A stretch of 64,000 bases of DNA from Bacteroidetes bacterium GWF2_33_16 (GCA_001768565.1 MEOE01000001.1:186001-250000), one strand, 5' to 3'; positions 25,335 to 34,747 are shown, counted from the stretch's first letter. Translations and numbers: made by a program. Notes: generated by a model not told the origin, from the letters alone.

Positions 25335-25751
25335 ATGATTTTAATTACACGACGCGAACATTTTAGTGCTGCACATAGACTTTTCAGAGACAATTGGGAT
25401 GATCAGAAAAATCTTGATACGTTTGGAAATTGTTCAAATCCCAACTGGCATGGACATAATTACAATTTATTTGTAACCGTAAAGGGAGAAATAAACCCTG
25501 AGACTGGTTTTGTGGTTAACATCAAACTATTAAGTAAAATAATTAAAGAGAATATTATTTCTAAAATTGATCATAGAAATATTAATATTGATGTTGATTT
25601 TATGAAAGGAAAGCTTGCCTCAACAGAAAACCTTGCAATAGGTATTTGGGATCAGCTCGAGCCTTTAATTAAAGTTTTGGATATAGAGTTACACTGTATC
25701 AAACTTATGGAAACAGAGAATAATTATATTGAATATTACGGAAATAAATAG
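25335..25751 (+). CDS. 6-pyruvoyl-tetrahydropterin synthase family protein, PTPS-I motif
   Basis: A 138-residue T-fold protein. Zinc ligands are the His of FSAAHRL and HGH; the catalytic Cys lies in [11 protein letters not shown], a Cx5HGH motif. In this family QueD has Cx3HGH, while eukaryotic-type 6-pyruvoyl-tetrahydropterin synthase has Cx5HGH. The Glu near the end ([10 protein letters not shown]) binds the pterin. It directly precedes folE with a 2-base gap, so it uses the dihydroneopterin triphosphate made by FolE. The motif points to a tetrahydropterin cofactor; a queuosine role cannot be ruled out. Confidence 0.85.
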   Translation: MILITRREHFSAAHRLFRDNWDDQKNLDTFGNCSNPNWHGHNYNLFVTVKGEINPETGFVVNIKLLSKIIKENIISKIDHRNINIDVDFMKGKLASTENLAIGIWDQLEPLIKVLDIELHCIKLMETENNYIEYYGNK

Positions 25752-25753
25752 CT

Positions 25754-26392
25754 ATGGAAATTATAAATAATGGAGTAAAAACTTTCGAAGATAGTGGTTA
25801 TACCAGAATAGATAAGTGGGACAAAGAAAAAACAGCTAAGCTAGCTGAGCATTACAAAGCAATTCTTGAATTAATTGGCGAAGATTCAAATCGCGAAGGA
25901 TTGCTGGATACGCCTATAAGAGTAGCAAAAGCAATGCAATTCTTAACAAAAGGTTACAATATTGACCCAAAAGATATTCTTAAATCAGCAACCTTTCGCG
26001 AGGATTACAAGCAAATGGTTATTGTCAAAGATATTGAGCTTTATTCAATGTGCGAGCACCACATGATTCCATTCTACGGGAAAGCCCATGTAGCATACAT
26101 TCCAAATAAATATATTACCGGATTAAGCAAAATTGCTCATGTTGTTGAAGCGTATGCAAGAAGATTACAGGTTCAGGAGCGCTTAACCATGCAAATTCGT
26201 GATTGTATTCAGGATACTTTAAATCCTTATGGAGTTGCTGTTGTTATTGAAGCATCGCACATGTGTATGCAAATGCGAGGTGTACAGAAACAAAATTCAG
26301 TTACAACAACTTCTGCTTTTACAGGATCATTCTTACGTGATACTAAAACCCGTGAAGAGTTTATTCATTTAATTGGATCAAGACTTCATTAA
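25754..26392 (+). CDS. folE: GTP cyclohydrolase I
   Basis: A 212-residue FolE1. Zinc ligands Cys and His are in [12 protein letters not shown] and Cys in [22 protein letters not shown] and TSAFTGSF complete the signature. It converts GTP to 7,8-dihydroneopterin triphosphate, the precursor of folate and, with the previous gene, of tetrahydropterins. A 165-base gap with a promoter separates it from fabD. Confidence 0.96.
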   Translation: MEIINNGVKTFEDSGYTRIDKWDKEKTAKLAEHYKAILELIGEDSNREGLLDTPIRVAKAMQFLTKGYNIDPKDILKSATFREDYKQMVIVKDIELYSMCEHHMIPFYGKAHVAYIPNKYITGLSKIAHVVEAYARRLQVQERLTMQIRDCIQDTLNPYGVAVVIEASHMCMQMRGVQKQNSVTTTSAFTGSFLRDTKTREEFIHLIGSRLH

Positions 26393-26490
26393 AATGTGAT
26401 GAATAACTACTAATTATAACGTTTCGCCGAATTAGTACGCTTCAAAATAAAAGTGTTAATTATCAATTTATTAACCATTTATTAAAAACA

Positions 26491-26521
26491 TTTGCCATTT
26501 CGTGGTAATTTCTTATTTTTG
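26491..26521 (+). promoter_or_regulatory. Consensus Bacteroidetes promoter for fabD
   Basis: TTTG at 26491-26494 and TATTTTTG at 26514-26521 with a 19-base spacer match the -33/-7 consensus of the Bacteroidetes primary sigma factor exactly. The ATG is 36 bases after the -7 box. Confidence 0.8.
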
Positions 26522-26557
26522 TCGACTATTAAAATAAAAACTAACTAATCGATTTAT

Positions 26558-27430
26558 ATGAAAGCATATGTATTCCCCGGACAGGGAGCGCAATTTGTTG
26601 GAATGGGCAAAGATTTATATGAGAAATTCCCCGTTGCTAAAGAACTATTTGAAAAAGCGAACCAGATTTTAGGATTCAGAATCACTGACCTTATGTTTAA
26701 TGGAACAGAGGAAGATCTGAAACAAACAAAAGTAACACAACCTGCTATTTTTTTACATTCAGTAATTTTAGCCAAAACGTTAGAAAATTTTAAACCCGAC
26801 ATGGTTGCTGGTCATTCATTAGGTGAGTTTTCGGCTCTAGTTGCAAATGGTGCATTATCGTTCGAAGATGGATTAACTCTTGTTTCGAAACGTGCTCTGG
26901 CAATGCAAAAAGCATGCGAAAAAGAACCTTCGACTATGGCAGCTATTATTGGAATTGATGATGATTCGGTAGAAAGAATCTGTTCTGAGATTGAGGAAGT
27001 AGTTGTTCCTGCAAATTATAACTGTCCTGGGCAATTAGTTATTTCTGGTTCGATGAAAGGTATCGAAATAGCATGTAAGAAACTAACTGAAGCAGGTGCA
27101 AAAAGAGCATTACCATTAAAAGTTGGTGGTGCATTTCACTCACCCCTTATGGAGCCAGCACGTGTTGAATTGGCTGATGCAATTAATTCTACAACATTCT
27201 CAAAACCCATATGCCCTGTTTATCAGAATGTTGATGCAAAGCCATATATTGATCCAGCACAGATTAAAGAGAATTTAATTAAACAATTAACCTCTCCTGT
27301 TAAATGGACTCAAATAATGCAAAATATGATTACTGACGGTATGTCATCACTTACCGAAGTTGGTCCAGGCAATGTGTTGCAAGGATTAATTAAAAAAGTA
27401 AGCAAAGATATGCCTACTCAAAGCGCATAA
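26558..27430 (+). CDS. fabD: Malonyl-CoA:ACP transacylase
   Basis: A 290-residue FabD. FPGQGAQFVGMG starts the fold, the nucleophile Ser is in GHSLGEFSALVA and the active-site His in GGAFHSPLM. It loads malonate onto acyl carrier protein for fatty-acid synthesis. Monocistronic, with a clear promoter and terminator. Confidence 0.96.
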   Translation: MKAYVFPGQGAQFVGMGKDLYEKFPVAKELFEKANQILGFRITDLMFNGTEEDLKQTKVTQPAIFLHSVILAKTLENFKPDMVAGHSLGEFSALVANGALSFEDGLTLVSKRALAMQKACEKEPSTMAAIIGIDDDSVERICSEIEEVVVPANYNCPGQLVISGSMKGIEIACKKLTEAGAKRALPLKVGGAFHSPLMEPARVELADAINSTTFSKPICPVYQNVDAKPYIDPAQIKENLIKQLTSPVKWTQIMQNMITDGMSSLTEVGPGNVLQGLIKKVSKDMPTQSA

Positions 27431-27433
27431 AAC

Positions 27434-27461
27434 AAAAACGTCGGGTTTTCCCGACGTTTTT
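27434..27461. terminator. Bidirectional terminator between fabD and the FG-GAP protein gene
   Basis: AAAAACGTCGGG (27434-27445), loop TTTT, CCCGACGTTTTT (27450-27461). It serves the two convergent genes. Confidence 0.93.
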
Positions 27462-27467
27462 TATTAA

Positions 27468-30400
27468 CTATTCTTTTATAATTTTAGCTTTCTGAATTAA
27501 TTTCTTTTCTCTGTTTTTTATCAAAACAATATAAGTTCCTTTGGTAAGCTCTGAAATATTTATTGAATTTTCTGTTGATTCCAAAACTTTTGTTCCTGAA
27601 AGATTAAAAAACTCAACAAATAACTCTTTATCATAATCAATTCGTATATTTTCATTTGCTGGATTTGGATAAATAACAATATTTGAACTATCAATATCTG
27701 CCATTCCAGTTGGGATATAAATTACTTCTATAGTATCATAAAGAGAAACTGATCCACAATTATTTAATGCCTTTAACCGAACATTATATGTTCCTAACTT
27801 GGGATAAACATGAATTGGGTTATTAAGGAATGAAAATCCCCCATCACCAAAATCCCAAAAGTAATTATTACTGTTTGCCGAGGTATTTGTAAAAAACACT
27901 TTAACACTATCACACTCATAGCTAAAATCAGGCAGTGCAATAGGAATTATACTTAAAGTTGTTTCTATAATACTATCGCAACCATTAACAGCAACAAAAT
28001 TACTAGTATGAACAATTGTTTCTGTAATATTATATCGAATACTCCCATCTGGGAAGGTATAATTTGATCTTTCACAAATAGACACACTCTCAGAATGATT
28101 ATATACTTGATCGCAATCACTTACATTAAGGGTAGTTATAATGATACTATCACAACCAAAAACAGTTTGTAAATTGCTCGTATAAACTACCTGATGAGTA
28201 ATGTTATTTTGAACAGTGCCATCAGGAAAGGTATAACTTTCACCACTATTTATTATAAAAGTTTCATCAATTTCAAAAATTGGATTAATATAAATAAGTG
28301 TTACATAAACCGTATCAAAACCATAATCCGAAGGAATGATAAATTCGTGGTAAATCTCAGAAGTAATATTTGTATCAGTTGTACCATCAATAAAAGTAAA
28401 GTCGGAACCATAACAAACACCTACAGTGTCAACATAATAATGGTAATCATTTTGAATATTTAAAGTGGTTTCAATTATACTATCACAGCCTAAATACGTT
28501 TGTAAGTAGCTATTGTAGGTTACAGATTCCATAATATTGTCTTGAGAAGTTCCATCCGGGAAAGTATAACTTTCACCAAAATTAATACTGATAACTTCTG
28601 ATGAATTATATATTGGATTTAATTGAACTGTAGTTTCAATAATACTATCACAACCTGTAATAGATTGCAAATAACTATTATATACAATCGGAGAAGCTAA
28701 GTTTTCCACTACATTACCATCAGGAAATGTATAAGAATCTCCAGTGCATGCAAAAACAGTTTCAGTGATTAAATAGTTTTCATAAACAGTTAATGTAGCA
28801 ACTCCTGTTGTATCAGTCAATGTTCCGGAAATTATTCCACGATACCGTACACCATTCATTTCAATATTTACGTTTGGAATAATTAAGGTATCATTGTTTT
28901 CGCCATCAAGATTTTGCCATAAAACACCTTTGTTTTCTTGCCATTGAATAGTGCTTCCCTCATCGTAATTGACAACTGCTAAAATAGCTTCGTCTCCCTC
29001 ACAAACTTTATCTTTAACCTTTACCAGTTTATCTTGTTTATAAAAAAAGACAGAACCGCTATTTTCATTAGTACTAAAATCATCCATATATGCCCCAACA
29101 AGTAAATTATCATGTGAAAGGCTAATAGCAGTTCCAAATTTATCATCAGTTACTCCATTTGGAGAATTAATTTTTACAGATTCAGTTCCAGAGATCCACT
29201 TCTTGCCATTTTCTTTCAAATAAATGTATACAGAACCTATTTTTACATTGTGGTAATTATATGGATTAGTTCCAATTACGATCCTATTTTCTGATATATC
29301 CACTGATGAACCAAAATTTTCTTCGAACACATGAGTTGAAGGTATTAGCTTCGCGATTTCAGTTGTATCTTTCCATCCACTATTTGGTTTTTCAAAAACG
29401 TAAGCGGAACCTATATATATACCATTCCCAACTGATTCACTTAATCCATTCGCTCCGACAACAACACAATTCTCAAAACAACTTACTGATTTTCCAAAAT
29501 ATGCACTAGATTTTCCATCAGAAGGAAGAAGTTCTGCTGTTTGTGTTGTGTCTACCCAGCCACCTGCAGGTCTCTCGAACAAGTATGCAGAGCCACTTCG
29601 TGCCCCATTATCATCATCATCAACAGCTCCTGTAATTATCAAGTTACCTGAAATACTTACAGTACCTCCTATACCATCGTTAATATCTGTAGTAATAAGT
29701 CTTGCTGTTTCTGTTGTATCTTTCCAACCAATAACTGGTTTTGTGTAAACATATACAGAGCCTGAATACTGGTTATAATAATAATGACCAGGTGCTCCAA
29801 CAACCACCTGATCATTAGAGATATCTACGGAAGCTCCATATGCATCATTACTTCTTCCATCATTTGATACTATCTTTGCTGTTTCATTCATATCGTGCCA
29901 ACCATCTACTGGTTTTGAAAAAATATAGGCAGCTCCGCCTCGTTCTCCAAATTTATTTTTAGCATTAATAGAACCAATTACAATCTCATTTGCTGAAATG
30001 CTTACAGAATATCCAAGCTCATCATAATAATCTCCATCTGATGCTGTTAATCTTCCTAAAGTAATCCATTCACGACCATTAAAATGCAAGACATATGCAC
30101 ACCCAGTTTTATTATGATAATGTGTTGCACCTACAACAGCATAATTACCATCTATTGAAACTGAAAAACCATAGTTATCGTCATCGGTATTGGGATCATT
30201 AGGTAAAACTGTAAAGTCTTCAGAACCATTTATCCATCCTGTGGCAGGTTTTTTAAAATAATATATCCCATTATCAAATATGCCTTTTTGTTCATCAATA
30301 AGAATATTATCTCCTGAAATACTTACAACCCTTCCAAAACCTCCACTAACACTGGCATTAGACGCTGTAAACTTTGCTGTTTCTGTCATATTTGACCAAT

Positions 30401-31493
30401 CGGTAGCGGGCATTTCAAAAATATAAACAGAACCTTCATTATTATAAGTTGCAAGTATATCATCATAACTTGCACCTATAATAACCGTATTACCTGAAAC
30501 ATCACCAGCATTCCCAAAGTTGTCATTATTAAGTCCATCCGAAGATATTAATTTAGCAGTTTCTGACATGTTAGTCCACCCGGTTGATGGTTTCTTATAA
30601 AGATAAGCCGCACCACTATTGTTAACGACTCCATTTGCATGAGCTGCACCAGCCACAATCAGATTTTCTGAAATACTTACAAAACATCCAAAATCACCAC
30701 GATTAATATCAGAAGCAAAAAGAGAAGCAGTTTCAGTTGTATCTTTCCATCCACCTATGGGTTTTTGAAAAACATATACAGCTCCAGTATCATTATGATT
30801 ATATGCACCAATTACAATATGATCCATATAACTGTCGATTGAAAAGCCAAAAGAACTTTCACTTTCTCCATCAGAAGCTTTAAGGATGGCCGTTTCTGTG
30901 GTATCTTGCCATCCATCAAATGGTTTTTCAAAAACGTAAACAGAACCACTGTTCCAACCATTTTTATCATCATTTGGAACACCAATGGCAATATAGTCAG
31001 ATTCAATTGTTACAGAATTGCCAAATAAATCGTCACTTTCACCATCTGAGGCAACAAGCTTTGCTGTTTCAGTCATATCCTGCCAACCCATTGCCGGTTT
31101 TTCGTAAACATATGCAGCACCAATTCTATATCTATACTCACCTTCTATTTCACCTTTGTCATATGGAGCTCCAACTACTGCAACATCGCCTAAAATGCTT
31201 ACTGAATATCCAAACCATTCAGTTTTATCAGAAAATGTAAGTTTTGCTTGAGTTTCCCAATCGGTTCCATTATAATGTAAAATAAATGCACAACCCTTAA
31301 AATCCTTATATTTATATGCACCTACTATTGCATAATCTCCATCTACACATATGGATGACCCAAAATTATACGTATGATAATTATCATATGGAACAGGTAG
31401 CGCTTTTGTAATTTCCAACCATTCTTGAGCTCTTGATTGTGAAACAATTATAAAGGTAAAAAAGCAAATTAAAACAAATAAATGTTTTTTCAT
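27468..31493 (-). CDS. Giant secreted FG-GAP double-propeller protein with T9SS sorting domain
   Basis: A 1341-residue secreted protein: signal peptide (ends QSRAQEW); fourteen FG-GAP-like blades starting near residues 44, 94, 157, 215, 268, 326, 386, 441, 493, 552, 609, 666, 727 and 786, that is two seven-blade propellers; an Ig-like segment (about 825-905); five modules of YTFPDG ... GCDSIIETT type (about 905-1180); a PKD domain with YFWDFGDGG; and a C-terminal T9SS type A sorting domain (YPNPANENIRIDY ... GTYIVLIKNREK). Blades 1 and 8 share an extra feature (GCAFILHYNGTDW and GCAYVLHFNGREW), so the second propeller looks like a tandem duplicate. It is probably a surface adhesin or binding protein exported by T9SS. 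Ligand unknown. Confidence 0.88.
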   Translation of the reverse strand: MKKHLFVLICFFTFIIVSQSRAQEWLEITKALPVPYDNYHTYNFGSSICVDGDYAIVGAYKYKDFKGCAFILHYNGTDWETQAKLTFSDKTEWFGYSVSILGDVAVVGAPYDKGEIEGEYRYRIGAAYVYEKPAMGWQDMTETAKLVASDGESDDLFGNSVTIESDYIAIGVPNDDKNGWNSGSVYVFEKPFDGWQDTTETAILKASDGESESSFGFSIDSYMDHIVIGAYNHNDTGAVYVFQKPIGGWKDTTETASLFASDINRGDFGCFVSISENLIVAGAAHANGVVNNSGAAYLYKKPSTGWTNMSETAKLISSDGLNNDNFGNAGDVSGNTVIIGASYDDILATYNNEGSVYIFEMPATDWSNMTETAKFTASNASVSGGFGRVVSISGDNILIDEQKGIFDNGIYYFKKPATGWINGSEDFTVLPNDPNTDDDNYGFSVSIDGNYAVVGATHYHNKTGCAYVLHFNGREWITLGRLTASDGDYYDELGYSVSISANEIVIGSINAKNKFGERGGAAYIFSKPVDGWHDMNETAKIVSNDGRSNDAYGASVDISNDQVVVGAPGHYYYNQYSGSVYVYTKPVIGWKDTTETARLITTDINDGIGGTVSISGNLIITGAVDDDDNGARSGSAYLFERPAGGWVDTTQTAELLPSDGKSSAYFGKSVSCFENCVVVGANGLSESVGNGIYIGSAYVFEKPNSGWKDTTEIAKLIPSTHVFEENFGSSVDISENRIVIGTNPYNYHNVKIGSVYIYLKENGKKWISGTESVKINSPNGVTDDKFGTAISLSHDNLLVGAYMDDFSTNENSGSVFFYKQDKLVKVKDKVCEGDEAILAVVNYDEGSTIQWQENKGVLWQNLDGENNDTLIIPNVNIEMNGVRYRGIISGTLTDTTGVATLTVYENYLITETVFACTGDSYTFPDGNVVENLASPIVYNSYLQSITGCDSIIETTVQLNPIYNSSEVISINFGESYTFPDGTSQDNIMESVTYNSYLQTYLGCDSIIETTLNIQNDYHYYVDTVGVCYGSDFTFIDGTTDTNITSEIYHEFIIPSDYGFDTVYVTLIYINPIFEIDETFIINSGESYTFPDGTVQNNITHQVVYTSNLQTVFGCDSIIITTLNVSDCDQVYNHSESVSICERSNYTFPDGSIRYNITETIVHTSNFVAVNGCDSIIETTLSIIPIALPDFSYECDSVKVFFTNTSANSNNYFWDFGDGGFSFLNNPIHVYPKLGTYNVRLKALNNCGSVSLYDTIEVIYIPTGMADIDSSNIVIYPNPANENIRIDYDKELFVEFFNLSGTKVLESTENSINISELTKGTYIVLIKNREKKLIQKAKIIKE

Positions 31494-31640
31494 AAATCAA
31501 TTTTTTCTTTGTTGTTAGCAAAATTGAGGTTTGATAATCAAAAGATAACCAAAAATTAATAACAATAGTTTTTCGTCACAAAAGTAGTATTTTAAACCAC
31601 ATCAGAAAAAGATGTTCATCAGTTAACCAATTATTTAAAA

Positions 31641-31671
31641 CAAAAAGAGCTGTTAAATTCAGCTCTTTTTG
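31641..31671 (-). terminator. Intrinsic terminator of the OsmC gene
   Basis: CAAAAAGAGCTG (31641-31652) pairs with CAGCTCTTTTTG (31660-31671), loop of 7 bases, 3 bases from the osmC stop. Confidence 0.88.
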
Positions 31672-31673
31672 TT

Positions 31674-32078
31674 TTAAAATTTAATTGATACATTCTGGAT
31701 TGTTTCAGGATGCAAACTTAATGGCACTGGCGAAACCTTAACCAAACCCTGTAAGATTTTCTTGTGTTTATCATTTAATTCACACATTGAAAAATCAAAT
31801 TCAATTTTTACTTCGGCTACGCGCCTTGGATTTTCTGACATAATCTTCCATGTTTTAGCTGTTGCCCCATCAATATTAAAGCCACTTGCCTCGGCTTTTA
31901 TTCCCATAATTGTAAAAATACAACTAGCCAATGATGTTGCTAATAAATCGGTTGGTGAAAACGTTTCACCTTTTCCATGATTATCGGTTGGTGCATCGGT
32001 AATTAATTTATTGCCCGATTGAACATGAATTGCTTCGGTTCTTAATTGCCCGGTATAAGTTGTTCTGATTGTTTCCAT
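31674..32078 (-). CDS. OsmC family peroxiredoxin-like protein
   Basis: A 134-residue OsmC/Ohr-fold protein. The first conserved Cys is in LLATSLASCIFTIMG and the second in FSMCELNDKHK, which are the redox-active pair that reduces organic hydroperoxides at the expense of dithiols. The start METIRTTY at 32078 was chosen over the longer frame (to 32135), since a TAnnTTTG element at 32101-32108 lies inside that longer version. The general peroxide-defence role fits the redox content of the window. Confidence 0.86.
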   Translation of the reverse strand: METIRTTYTGQLRTEAIHVQSGNKLITDAPTDNHGKGETFSPTDLLATSLASCIFTIMGIKAEASGFNIDGATAKTWKIMSENPRRVAEVKIEFDFSMCELNDKHKKILQGLVKVSPVPLSLHPETIQNVSIKF

Positions 32079-32100
32079 AAAAATTATTTTTATATCTAAA

Positions 32101-32108
32101 CAAATGTA
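32101..32108 (-). promoter_or_regulatory. Candidate -7 element for the OsmC gene
   Basis: The minus strand reads TACATTTG (TAnnTTTG), 23 bases before the chosen ATG. Confidence 0.45.
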
Positions 32109-32142
32109 ATCAAATTTAGGTTTCCAAAATCGCATAAAAAAT

Positions 32143-32165
32143 GCGGCTAAAAAAATTCTAGCCGC
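32143..32165 (-). terminator. Intrinsic terminator of the thioredoxin operon
   Basis: GCGGCTA (32143-32149) and TAGCCGC (32159-32165) form a GC-rich stem followed by a T run on the minus strand. Confidence 0.82.
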
Positions 32166-32189
32166 TTAATAACACCTAATATTGTTAGA

Positions 32190-32693
32190 TTACAACTTCT
32201 TAAGTAGAATTTCTTCAATAGCTTTTACAAACATCTGCTTGGTTTCCTCTTTCGATTGGCCAATTCCAGAACTCATTCTTGGTCCGCCCTCTTTCGGGCA
32301 ATACAAAAATGCGGGTATGCCCTGAACACCAAAAATAGATGCTAGCTCTTGATCCTTTTGTATATCTACTTTATAAACATTTATTCTACCTTTATATTCT
32401 TGTGCAATTTCTTCAAGAATTGGACTTGCAATACGACATGGACCACACCAATCGGCATAAAAATCAACAATACATGGTAAATCACCTTCGAACTTCCACT
32501 CCTTATTGATTTCGTAGTTCATTACTTTTTTCTTAAATTCCTCTTTTGTTAAAGTAATCATGGCCTTTTCGCTACTTTTTTCACTACTTTCAACAATCGT
32601 AGCACCCTCAGTTTTGCCATTTTTGTCTTTACCATTGCATGCATTTGAGATTCCAACTGATGTTATCAGTATGATTAGAAATAGTTTTTTCAT
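32190..32693 (-). CDS. Exported thioredoxin-fold lipoprotein
   Basis: A 167-residue protein with an N-terminal hydrophobic leader and a probable lipobox (SNAC, Cys19), a polar linker of about 50 residues and a thioredoxin domain with FYADWCGPCR (CxxC active site) and the cis-Pro segment VQGIPAFLY. It is predicted to sit on the periplasmic side and reduce or shuffle disulphides. Last gene of a three-gene operon, one base downstream of the cytoplasmic thioredoxin gene. Confidence 0.85.
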   Translation of the reverse strand: MKKLFLIILITSVGISNACNGKDKNGKTEGATIVESSEKSSEKAMITLTKEEFKKKVMNYEINKEWKFEGDLPCIVDFYADWCGPCRIASPILEEIAQEYKGRINVYKVDIQKDQELASIFGVQGIPAFLYCPKEGGPRMSSGIGQSKEETKQMFVKAIEEILLKKL

Positions 32694-32694
32694 T

Positions 32695-32997
32695 TTATAC
32701 AGTTTTTATTGTTTCACTTACTTTTTGAATTATTTCGTTCGCAGATGCAACTCCTACTTTATTCCACATAATTTGACCATTTTTGAATAATATTAAGGTA
32801 GGAATACTTCGGATATTATATTTTGCTGAAACAACAGGATTGTTATCAACATTAATTTTAATAACTTTAACATTATCACCCATTTGATCTTTTACTTGCT
32901 TTAAAATTGGAGCAACCATTTTGCATGGTTGACACCAGTCGGCATAAAAATCAACCAGAACAGGTTTTGTATCATTAATTATCTCGCTGAAGTTCAT
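32695..32997 (-). CDS. Thioredoxin with WCQPC active site
   Basis: A 100-residue thioredoxin: VDFYADWCQPCKMVAPIL and the cis-Pro segment IRSIPTLILFKNG. The active-site dipeptide is QP rather than the usual GP, which should change redox potential or partner choice. Its start overlaps the end of the DUF6132 gene by 23 bases, so they are translationally coupled. It presumably receives electrons from a thioredoxin reductase and passes them to the exported partner or to peroxidases. Confidence 0.9.
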   Translation of the reverse strand: MNFSEIINDTKPVLVDFYADWCQPCKMVAPILKQVKDQMGDNVKVIKINVDNNPVVSAKYNIRSIPTLILFKNGQIMWNKVGVASANEIIQKVSETIKTV

Positions 32998-33217
32998 CTT
33001 TCTTGGTATTTTTCTTTTTTAAATAATCATCAATAATATCCCCGACAAAATAACCTATTAAACCACCAAAAAGTACCATTGAATGCCAATTTGATGTTAT
33101 GGGACACGTACCACTTAGGCAACCTACATAGCGCCAGTATAAATAACCTGCAATAATACCGGGCACAAGAAACAGTAAACTAAATTTGTGTTTATTAATA
33201 AATTCTTTCATATTCAT
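32975..33217 (-). CDS. DUF6132 small membrane protein
   Basis: An 80-residue protein with two hydrophobic segments (about residues 12-28 and 44-62) and the conserved segment YVGCLSGTCPITSNWH, which is diagnostic of DUF6132. The two Cys residues could form a disulphide or bind a metal or sulphane sulphur. It is first in the operon with two thioredoxins, an arrangement often seen in Bacteroidota. It may link membrane thiol chemistry to the thioredoxins; role unknown. Confidence 0.82.
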   Translation of the reverse strand: MNMKEFINKHKFSLLFLVPGIIAGYLYWRYVGCLSGTCPITSNWHSMVLFGGLIGYFVGDIIDDYLKKKNTKKDELQRDN

Positions 33218-33238
33218 ATTTTTTGAAAACTATTGCAA

Positions 33239-33272
33239 CAAACATACCAATATATTCATATCTGTCAATATG
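33239..33272 (-). promoter_or_regulatory. Promoter of the thioredoxin operon with ArsR-like operator
   Basis: On the minus strand the -7 box reads TATGTTTG (33239-33246). CATAT-6-ATATG (33257-33272) is a dyad that overlaps the position of the -33 element (TTG on the minus strand, 19-base spacing). Such AT-rich dyads are typical targets of ArsR/SmtB-type repressors; no such gene is in the window. Confidence 0.5.
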
Positions 33273-33332
33273 TTTATATTTTCATTAAAACAATAGAAAT
33301 AGATATATTATTTTCTGACAATACGTCATAAA

Positions 33333-33356
33333 AAAAGGGAGCTTTGGCTCCCTTTT
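33333..33356 (-). terminator. Intrinsic terminator of gdhA
   Basis: AAAAGGGAGC (33333-33342), loop TTTG, GCTCCCTTTT (33347-33356), with a T run on the minus strand. Confidence 0.93.
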
Positions 33357-33377
33357 AGAATATATAAATGTTACTTT

Positions 33378-34715
33378 TTAGATAACACCTTGATCGAGCA
33401 TGGCGTTTGCGACTTTAAGAAATCCAGCAATATTTGCACCTTTAACGTAGTTAACATAACCTGTTGAATCTTTGCCATTTTTAACACAAGCCTCGTGAAT
33501 ACTTATCATAATTTGATGTAATCGAGCATCCACTTCTTCACTTGTCCAGCTAAGTTTCATTGAGTTTTGTGACATTTCTAAACCTGAAGTAGCAACACCA
33601 CCAGCATTAGCGGCTTTACCTGGTCCGAATAATATTTTGTTTTTCAAAAATACCTCAACTGCTTCAGGAGTACATGGCATATTTGCTCCTTCTGAAACGC
33701 AAACTACTCCATTTTTAACTAACATTTCGGCATCTTCTTTTCCTAATTCGTTTTGTGTAGCGCAAGGAAGAGCGATATCAACTTTTTGCTCCCAAGGACG
33801 TTTTCCTTCATAGAACTGTCCACTCTGGAACTGATACGAGTAAGGTTTAACAATATCTTCATTTGATGCTCTTAGTTCAAGCATAAAATTTATTTTTTCT
33901 CCAGATATTCCTTCTGGATCGTAAATATAACCATCTGGACCAGAAATAGTAACAACTTTAGCTCCTAACTCAGTTGCTTTGGTAACTGCACCCCAAGCAA
34001 CGTTTCCAAAACCTGAAACAGCAACAGTTTTGCCTTCGAACGATGATCCTTTGGTTGCTAACATTTCTTTTGCAAAATACACATTACCAAATCCAGTAGC
34101 TTCCGGACGAACTAAACTTCCGCCCCAGTTAAGTCCTTTTCCTGTTAATACACCAGTATTTTCTCTTGCCAGTTTTCTATACATTCCAAACAAATACCCT
34201 ATTTCGCGACCACCAACACCAATATCACCAGCAGGAACATCAGTTTCAGGACCAATAATTTTCCATAACTCTAGCATTAGAGATTGGCAAAAACGCATAA
34301 CTTCAGCTTCTGATTTTCCTTTTGGGTCAAAGTCGGATCCACCCTTACCTCCACCCATAGGTAATGTTGTTAATGAATTTTTGAAGATTTGTTCAAAACC
34401 AAGGAATTTAAGAATACTTAAATTTACACTTGGGTGAAAACGAAGACCGCCTTTATATGGGCCAATAGCATTATTAAACTGAATTCTATAACCAAGATTT
34501 ACCTGAACTTTACCATTATCATCAACCCATGGCACTTTAAAAGTCAAAATTCGATCAGGCTCTACCATTCTTTCAATTATACCAGCACTCTCAAATTGTG
34601 GATTTTGATTATAAACATCCTCAATTGACTCTAATACTTCTCTAACGGCCTGAAGATATTCTGCTTCACCCGGATGCTTTCTTTCAAGCTGAACCATTAA
34701 TTTATCTACATTCAT
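33378..34715 (-). CDS. gdhA: NADP-type glutamate dehydrogenase
   Basis: A 445-residue hexameric-type glutamate dehydrogenase of normal length. Glutamate-binding GGLRFHPSVN, the catalytic Lys in PMGGGKGGSDFDPKGKS, DIGVGGREIGYLFGMYRK and the Rossmann segment VSGFGNVAWG are all present. It assimilates ammonia into 2-oxoglutarate, or runs in reverse. The leader contains a 9-base inverted repeat (34748-34756 and 34772-34780). It is monocistronic, with promoter and terminator. Confidence 0.95.
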   Translation of the reverse strand: MNVDKLMVQLERKHPGEAEYLQAVREVLESIEDVYNQNPQFESAGIIERMVEPDRILTFKVPWVDDNGKVQVNLGYRIQFNNAIGPYKGGLRFHPSVNLSILKFLGFEQIFKNSLTTLPMGGGKGGSDFDPKGKSEAEVMRFCQSLMLELWKIIGPETDVPAGDIGVGGREIGYLFGMYRKLARENTGVLTGKGLNWGGSLVRPEATGFGNVYFAKEMLATKGSSFEGKTVAVSGFGNVAWGAVTKATELGAKVVTISGPDGYIYDPEGISGEKINFMLELRASNEDIVKPYSYQFQSGQFYEGKRPWEQKVDIALPCATQNELGKEDAEMLVKNGVVCVSEGANMPCTPEAVEVFLKNKILFGPGKAANAGGVATSGLEMSQNSMKLSWTSEEVDARLHQIMISIHEACVKNGKDSTGYVNYVKGANIAGFLKVANAMLDQGVI

Positions 34716-34747
34716 AATTTTAAATTTTTAGTGATGGATTTTTTAGT

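Noticed and set aside
29306-31240. Small plus-strand frames inside the FG-GAP gene
   Set aside because: They are antisense shadows of a strongly repetitive real gene; no family motifs.
32079-32135. Long N-terminus of OsmC protein
   Set aside because: The extension overlaps a -7 box and would add residues absent from the family.
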